NCBI GenBank assembly: GCA_900320925.1
Contig: ONUD01000137.1
Location: 1-8,641 of the forward strand
DNA from: an uncultured Eubacteriales bacterium
Lineage (GTDB): Bacteria > Bacillota > Clostridia > Oscillospirales > Acutalibacteraceae
DNA length: 8,641 nt
Reading direction: 5' to 3'
A model generated the notes under the pieces. The model did not search any database and was not told the origin of the DNA. It was given only the letters and a program-made list of their open reading frames with translations. The position numbers and the translations under genes were made by a program. Position 1 is the first letter of the stretch. Each line of letters begins with the position of its first letter. Shown one piece after another: positions 5,907 to 8,641 of the stretch.

Positions 5907-5914
5907 CCTCCTTA
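5907..5914 (-). promoter_or_regulatory. Ribosome binding site fused to asd stop
   Basis: The minus strand reads TAAGGAGG, so the asd stop codon TAA is the first part of the dapA ribosome binding site. The same eight bases occur at the dapB/ACT junction (4220-4227). Confidence 0.85.
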
Positions 5915-6988
5915 TATATAGCCTTCCGCACAAAGCAGTTCAGCCAGAAGTACGGCACCGCCTGCTGCACCGCGGAGGGTATTGTGGGACATACAAACGA
6001 ATTTAATGGTATACTGTGTATCTTCACGGAGTCTGCCGACAGAAACTGCCATACCGTTTTCCAGATTACGTTCCGACTTGATTTGGGGTCTGTCATTTTC
6101 CGTAAAGTAGTGAAGGAAATGTTTCGGAGCGGAGGGGAGCTGCAATTCCTGCGGTCTGCCGCTGTAGGACTCCCAGTCCTTGATAATCTGTTCCATGGAA
6201 GGTTTCTGCTCCAGCTCTACGAACACGGCAGCGGTATGGCCGTCCGAAACAGGTACACGGATACATTGAGCAGTGATGGAAGGAGAAGCGGCTTTGACGA
6301 TGACGCCGTTTTCCACACTGCCCCAGATTTTCAGCGGTTCCTGCTCTGATTTTTCCTCTTCGCCGCCGATGTAGGGGATTACATTGTCGACCATTTCCGG
6401 CCATCTTTCAAAGGTTTTGCCTGCTCCGGAAATTGCCTGATAGGTGCAGGCAAGCACTTTGGTAACGCCGTATTTCATCAGCGGATGGATAGCAGGCACA
6501 TAGCTTTGGAGGGAGCAGTTGGATTTGACAGCAATGAAGCCTTTTTTGGTGCCGAGACGTTTTTTCTGTGCTTCGATGACGGCGAGATGGGCATTGTTGA
6601 TTTCAGGAATCACCATCGGCACATCGGGGGTAAAGCGATGGGCAGAGTTGTTGGACACGACAGGGCATTCTGCTTTGGCATAGGCTTCCTCCAAGGCACG
6701 GATATCCTCTTTTTTCATATCCACGGCACAAAAGACAAAATCTGCTTGAGAAGCCACTTCTTCTACATTGGCGGCATCTGCAATCACCATGTTTTTCATG
6801 GCTTCGGGCATGGGAGTTTTCAATGCCCAGCGATTGCCGGCAGCTTCCTCATAGGTTTTTCCGGCGGAACGTGTGCTGGCGGCAAGAACGGTTACTTCAA
6901 ACCAAGGGTGGTTTTCCAGCAGGGTGGCAAACCGCTGTCCTACCATTCCTGTTGCACCGATAATTCCGACACGATATTTTTTTTCCAT
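5912..6988 (-). CDS. asd: Aspartate-semialdehyde dehydrogenase
   Basis: This 358-aa enzyme converts aspartyl-4-phosphate to aspartate semialdehyde with NADPH, the branch point for lysine, threonine and methionine. The dinucleotide loop GATGMVG is at residues 11-17. SNNSAHR (112-118) is present. The nucleophile is Cys158 in SNCSLQ. The second catalytic His is His251 in RVPVSDGHT (244-252). Length and motifs point to the longer, archaeal/fungal-like subfamily common in clostridia, not the E. coli type; this assignment is from motif memory. AAAGGAG lies 10 nt before the ATG. It is the first gene after the lysine riboswitch and terminator, so its transcription, and that of the genes after it, should fall when lysine is abundant. 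Confidence 0.95.
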   Translation of the reverse strand: MEKKYRVGIIGATGMVGQRFATLLENHPWFEVTVLAASTRSAGKTYEEAAGNRWALKTPMPEAMKNMVIADAANVEEVASQADFVFCAVDMKKEDIRALEEAYAKAECPVVSNNSAHRFTPDVPMVIPEINNAHLAVIEAQKKRLGTKKGFIAVKSNCSLQSYVPAIHPLMKYGVTKVLACTYQAISGAGKTFERWPEMVDNVIPYIGGEEEKSEQEPLKIWGSVENGVIVKAASPSITAQCIRVPVSDGHTAAVFVELEQKPSMEQIIKDWESYSGRPQELQLPSAPKHFLHYFTENDRPQIKSERNLENGMAVSVGRLREDTQYTIKFVCMSHNTLRGAAGGAVLLAELLCAEGYI

Positions 6989-7021
6989 AACAATCAGTCT
7001 CCTTTACCTCTTTTCACGCAG

Positions 7022-7049
7022 AAAAAAGCCGGTGATCCCATCACCGGCT
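7022..7049 (-). terminator. Riboswitch-controlled intrinsic terminator (attenuator)
   Basis: On the minus strand a perfect 10-bp stem AGCCGGTGAT / ATCACCGGCT (7040-7049 with 7027-7036) has a GGG loop and is followed by TTTTTT (7022-7027). It lies between the lysine aptamer and asd, 33 nt upstream of the asd start. It should form when lysine is bound, stopping transcription before the operon. Confidence 0.93.
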
Positions 7050-7082
7050 GCACCACAAGCATGAATCCTGTTTCAATTCATT

Positions 7083-7250
7083 TCGATAGCTCTCCATCAT
7101 GTGCTTATGATGACAGCCGCATACCACTATGATATGCAGCCGAAGCAAAGCTGACCACACTCTGCCTCTCGGCAGAAATGCTCTTCACAAAGGATCAAAG
7201 CTTTTGGTAAGCTCCCCTCTGTTACACGCAATTTCTGCACCTCTACCCGG
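7083..7250 (-). promoter_or_regulatory. Lysine riboswitch (L-box) aptamer
   Basis: The minus-strand leader carries the L-box signature TAGAGGTGC near its 5' end and GGAGAGCTATC at its 3' end. The five helices around one junction can be drawn. P1 is GGTAG (7243-7247) with CTATC (7085-7089). P2 is GCAGAAAT (7231-7238) with ATTTCTGC (7172-7179). P3 joins 7160-7172 with 7140-7150. P4 is 7131-7140 with 7116-7125, with two G-U pairs. P5 is TCATCAT (7107-7113) with ATGATGG (7094-7100). The class (Rfam family 'Lysine') is known to bind lysine and stop transcription. Its place before asd-dapA-dapB fits. No search was run. Confidence 0.94.
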
Positions 7251-7272
7251 AAAAGATCAATTTATTATCTAT

Positions 7273-7301
7273 ACTATACCACGAGGAACCCTGTTTGTCA
7301 A
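7273..7301 (-). promoter_or_regulatory. Promoter of the lysine operon
   Basis: On the minus strand a perfect TTGACA (7296-7301) and TATAGT (7273-7278) are 17 bp apart. Transcription should start near 7266, about 16 nt before the aptamer, giving a leader of about 280 nt before asd. The terminator of the preceding gene ends only a few bases upstream of the -35 box. Confidence 0.88.
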
Positions 7302-7304
7302 CAG

Positions 7305-7339
7305 CAAAAAGAAAGTCCGCTATGCAGTTCATAGCGGAC
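7305..7339 (-). terminator. Terminator of the second DUF6465-type gene
   Basis: On the minus strand a perfect 10-bp stem GTCCGCTATG / CATAGCGGAC (7330-7339 with 7315-7324) has a 5-nt loop and is followed by TTTCTTTTT. It lies 7 nt after the stop codon and directly before the lysine-operon -35 box, insulating the riboswitch from upstream transcription. Confidence 0.9.
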
Positions 7340-7346
7340 GGTTCCA

Positions 7347-7673
7347 TTACACATTCACGGACTTATCTTCTGCCTTACCGTTGACGACATAGTAAGCCAC
7401 ATTCTTTTCAGGCTGGAAGTAAATGTCAATTGTTTCGATGGCATCCTCATTGCCGTCAGCTCTGTAAGCTTCTTTGACAGCTTCCTTGATGTCATCAATA
7501 ACAGTGTTCTTGTCAAGATACTCAATAATGACATTCACCTTAGGTTCTTTGGCTTTTGTTTTTCTTCCGCCGGATTTTTTAGCGGCAGGTTTTGTTTCAG
7601 CAGTTTCTTCTGCTTTCACTTCTTCGACTTTGGTTTCTTCTGTAGCAGCCTTGGTTGTTTTCTTAGCAGGCAT
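7347..7673 (-). CDS. Second DUF6465-type protein with Lys/Ala/Glu-rich tail
   Basis: This 108-aa protein is a paralogue of the one at 117-464. Residues 1-44 are low complexity (MPAKKTTKAATEETK, then a GGRKTKAKEPK basic stretch). Residues 46-108 hold the conserved domain ending IDIYFQPEKNVAYYVVNGKAEDKSV. Across the C-terminal 27 residues it is nearly the same as the other copy, while the tails differ in sequence but share a PAKKTTK/MAKKTTKK start. The gene has the best promoter of the window, AGAGGGAG 7 nt before the ATG, and its own terminator, so it is probably well expressed alone. No catalytic motif is visible. Function unknown; a charged tail on a small folded domain could bind nucleic acid or a polymer (speculative). 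Confidence 0.87.
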   Translation of the reverse strand: MPAKKTTKAATEETKVEEVKAEETAETKPAAKKSGGRKTKAKEPKVNVIIEYLDKNTVIDDIKEAVKEAYRADGNEDAIETIDIYFQPEKNVAYYVVNGKAEDKSVNV

Positions 7674-7760
7674 GGTAAAACTCCCTCTTTCTGAAAAATT
7701 AAGTCATCAAATCTCGCTGTGACAGAGTACAAACTCATAACATTCGTACCACATGAAGCT

Positions 7761-7789
7761 ATTATAATCTTTTTTATGCAGTTTGTCAA
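7761..7789 (-). promoter_or_regulatory. Perfect-consensus sigma-A promoter of the second DUF6465-type gene
   Basis: On the minus strand TTGACA (7784-7789) and TATAAT (7761-7766) match consensus in all 12 positions and are 17 bp apart. The A-rich flank further upstream could act as an UP element. The leader to the ATG at 7673 is about 80 nt. Confidence 0.92.
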
Positions 7790-7939
7790 ACAAAACCTGT
7801 CAATTGATAGAGTAAATCCACAAAAACAGTTACTTGTCCAAAAGGAAAAAATTTTTTTCTAAAAATATTGTTAATTTTACCCATCATAGACAGCAGAAAT
7901 CGGGGGAAAATAAGTTTTGAGTATAGAACTGTCAAAAGT

Positions 7940-8055
7940 GTGGAGAGTGGAGCGGTTTCCCGATCAAGACAGCCGCACTTGCCCCTTCTTTCAAGAAGCG
8001 GCAAGGTTTTATACCCATTGGTGGATGTTGGGATGTGGATGGCTCCACTCTCCAC
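7940..8055. repeat. 116-bp element bounded by 14-bp inverted repeats of a purine heptamer
   Basis: GTGGAGAGTGGAGC (7940-7953) is perfectly inverted at 8042-8055. The right arm extends to 8072 with more copies of the unit GGAGAGT (minus strand). The interior holds another hairpin, CTTGCC-C-CTTCT with AGAAG-C-GGCAAG (7978-8005), with one C-C mismatch, followed by GTTTTATA. The whole can fold into one nested stem-loop ending about 20 nt before the ribosome binding site of the 8094 gene. No clear target-site duplication flanks it. It may be a small mobile repeat, a structured leader or an attenuator. Confidence 0.6.
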
Positions 8056-8093
8056 TCTCCAAACTCCACTCTAAAAGAAAGGAGTGTGTACTC

Positions 8094-8261
8094 ATGGGAA
8101 AAACATTGAAAGGTGTAGGAGCAGGACTGATTGCGGGCATGATGTTCGGTGTTGTCAGTTCCATTATCATGAGCGACAGCCGCAAGAATAAACGCAGAGC
8201 CAACAAAGCTATCCATACAGTGGAAAATATTCTTGACGGCGTACAGAAGATGTTTGAATAA
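8094..8261 (+). CDS. Small single-span membrane protein (YtxH-like character)
   Basis: This 55-aa protein has a glycine-rich hydrophobic segment (residues 7-26, VGAGLIAGMMFGVVSSIIM) followed by a strongly basic stretch DSRKNKRRANK (28-38) and an amphipathic helix ending VENILDGVQKMF. The layout, an N-terminal gly-rich membrane anchor then a cytosolic basic/helical tail, recalls YtxH-type small proteins; homology is not proven. The ATG at 8094 is chosen because AAAGGAG (8078-8084) is 9 nt upstream, although the frame stays open to 7917. It sits between two repeat clusters and just before ftsE, with no clear promoter of its own. The function is unknown; the position could hint at an envelope role. 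Confidence 0.75.
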   Translation: MGKTLKGVGAGLIAGMMFGVVSSIIMSDSRKNKRRANKAIHTVENILDGVQKMFE

Positions 8262-8300
8262 CGGGGAGCGGGGAGTGGAAATTTTATGTTCCGCTCCCCG
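8262..8300. repeat. GC-rich hairpin of the same purine heptamer family
   Basis: The sequence begins directly after the stop of the 55-aa gene. CGGGGAGTGGAA (8269-8280) pairs with TTCCGCTCCCCG (8289-8300) over 12 bp with one G-U, loop ATTTTATG. The preceding CGGGGAGCGG (8262-8271) can pair with 8291-8300 instead, giving two exclusive registers. No T-tract follows on the plus strand, so it is not a standard intrinsic terminator. The unit GGGGAG(C/T) is close to the GGAGAGT units at 7940-8072. Confidence 0.65.
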
Positions 8301-8306
8301 ATATGC

Positions 8307-8335
8307 TTGACGGAAAAGGGATTATCATATATAAT
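8307..8335 (+). promoter_or_regulatory. Promoter of ftsE
   Basis: TTGACG (8307-8312) and a perfect TATAAT (8330-8335) are 17 bp apart, giving a leader of about 35 nt to the ftsE ATG. The -35 box lies 6 bp after the 8262-8300 hairpin. Confidence 0.87.
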
Positions 8336-8377
8336 ATAAAGGGAAAATGACGATAATTTTGTAAGAAAGGAACAAAA

Positions 8378-8641
8378 ATGATACATCTTGAAAATATCTC
8401 AAAGGTGTACCCGAATGGTACGGAAGCGTTGAAAAATATCAGTCTGGATATTGACAACGGGGAATTTGTTTTCATTGTCGGTCCGTCGGGTGCGGGAAAG
8501 AGTACATTCCTCAAGCTGCTCATCCGCGAGGAAAAGGCAAGCTTTGGCACCATTAAGGTCAGCGGTTATGACCTGATGAAAATCAGACGCAGAAGAATTC
8601 CTTACCTGCGGCGGAAAATGGGCATTGTTTTTCAGGATTTC
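8378..8641 (+). CDS. ftsE: Cell division ATP-binding protein FtsE, 5' part
   Basis: Only the first 88 residues are in the window; the frame is open at the edge. It begins MIHLENISKVYPNGTEAL, typical for FtsE. Walker A is GPSGAGKST (residues 35-43) and the Q-loop MGIVFQDF reaches Gln86 and the conserved Asp-Phe that follow in FtsE. FtsE is the ATPase of the FtsEX complex, which at the septum controls peptidoglycan hydrolases. ftsX would be expected just downstream, outside the window. AAAGGA lies 6 nt before the ATG. Other ABC ATPases are similar in this part, but the EEKASFGTIKVSGYDL region and the RRRIPYLRRKMGIVFQDF spacing favour FtsE. Confidence 0.9.
   Translation, partial: MIHLENISKVYPNGTEALKNISLDIDNGEFVFIVGPSGAGKSTFLKLLIREEKASFGTIKVSGYDLMKIRRRRIPYLRRKMGIVFQDF

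Larger units (their letters stand above)
7674..8093. other. 420-bp intergenic region: AT-rich with promoter and repeats, no gene seen
   Basis: This stretch holds, from left to right, the minus-strand leader and promoter of the second DUF6465-type gene (to 7789), a second TTGACA 15 bp further upstream (7799-7804, minus strand) with no good -10 box, an A/T-run segment (AAAAAATTTTTTT near 7845-7858), and a 116-bp inverted-repeat element (7940-8055) next to the small gene at 8094. Open frames here are short, run through repeats and lack ribosome binding sites. No clear plus-strand promoter for the 8094 gene was found. Confidence 0.6.

Noticed and set aside
7842..7885. A/T-run near-palindrome as a terminator or origin-like site
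   Set aside because: The stem is made only of A-T pairs, without GC core, DnaA boxes or iterons. It may be bent DNA but no function can be supported.
7917..8093. N-terminal extension of the 55-aa membrane protein to 114 residues
   Set aside because: The extension runs through the inverted-repeat element, has an unlikely composition, and AAAGGAG is placed correctly for the ATG at 8094.
7938..8300. CRISPR-like array from the short repeats
   Set aside because: Units are heptamers that are contiguous or inverted, without regular unique spacers, and no cas genes are near.
1..8641. tRNA, rRNA, transposase or phage genes
   Set aside because: None was seen on reading both strands; all substantial open frames are explained by the listed genes or their shadows.

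Overview
The window looks like chromosomal DNA of a low-to-mid GC Gram-positive anaerobe of the class Clostridia, most likely Oscillospiraceae/Ruminococcaceae (Ruminococcus-like). The reasons are strong AAGGAGG-type ribosome binding sites, near-consensus sigma-A promoters with 17-bp spacers, short intrinsic terminators, an L-box lysine riboswitch, a DapA/DapB/ASADH set typical of clostridia, and two DUF6465-type small proteins. The genus is an inference.

Layout, left to right. A small Lys/Glu-rich DUF6465-type gene (117-464, +) with its own promoter and terminator. A cytidylate kinase-like gene (529-1128, -). A small putative lipoprotein with four perfect-length 11-residue repeats (1268-1651, +). 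A two-gene unit on the minus strand: an unrecognised 259-aa protein (2402-3181) overlapping by ATGA a TraX-family membrane protein (1692-2405). A hotdog-fold acyl-CoA thioesterase (3302-3715, +), whose promoter sits back-to-back with that of the two-gene unit.

The centre is a lysine/diaminopimelate operon on the minus strand, read right to left: promoter (7273-7301), lysine riboswitch (7083-7250), intrinsic terminator (7022-7049), asd, dapA, dapB and a 149-aa tandem ACT-domain protein. asd, dapA and dapB take aspartyl phosphate through aspartate semialdehyde to tetrahydrodipicolinate. The riboswitch should switch the operon off when lysine is plentiful. The last gene resembles the regulatory tail of aspartokinase without its catalytic domain, so it may be a feedback sensor.

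Right of the operon lie a second DUF6465-type gene (7347-7673, -), a 420-bp AT-rich intergenic region with purine-rich heptamer repeats arranged as a 116-bp inverted-repeat element, a 55-aa membrane-anchored small protein (8094-8261, +), another hairpin of the same repeat family, and the start of ftsE (8378 onward, +), cut by the window end.

Most of this is ordinary housekeeping chromosome. I see no phage, transposase, CRISPR, defence or tRNA/rRNA genes. The points most worth a second look are the stand-alone aspartokinase-like ACT protein under lysine riboswitch control, the 11-mer repeat lipoprotein, the heptamer inverted-repeat element, and the unknown gene coupled to traX.
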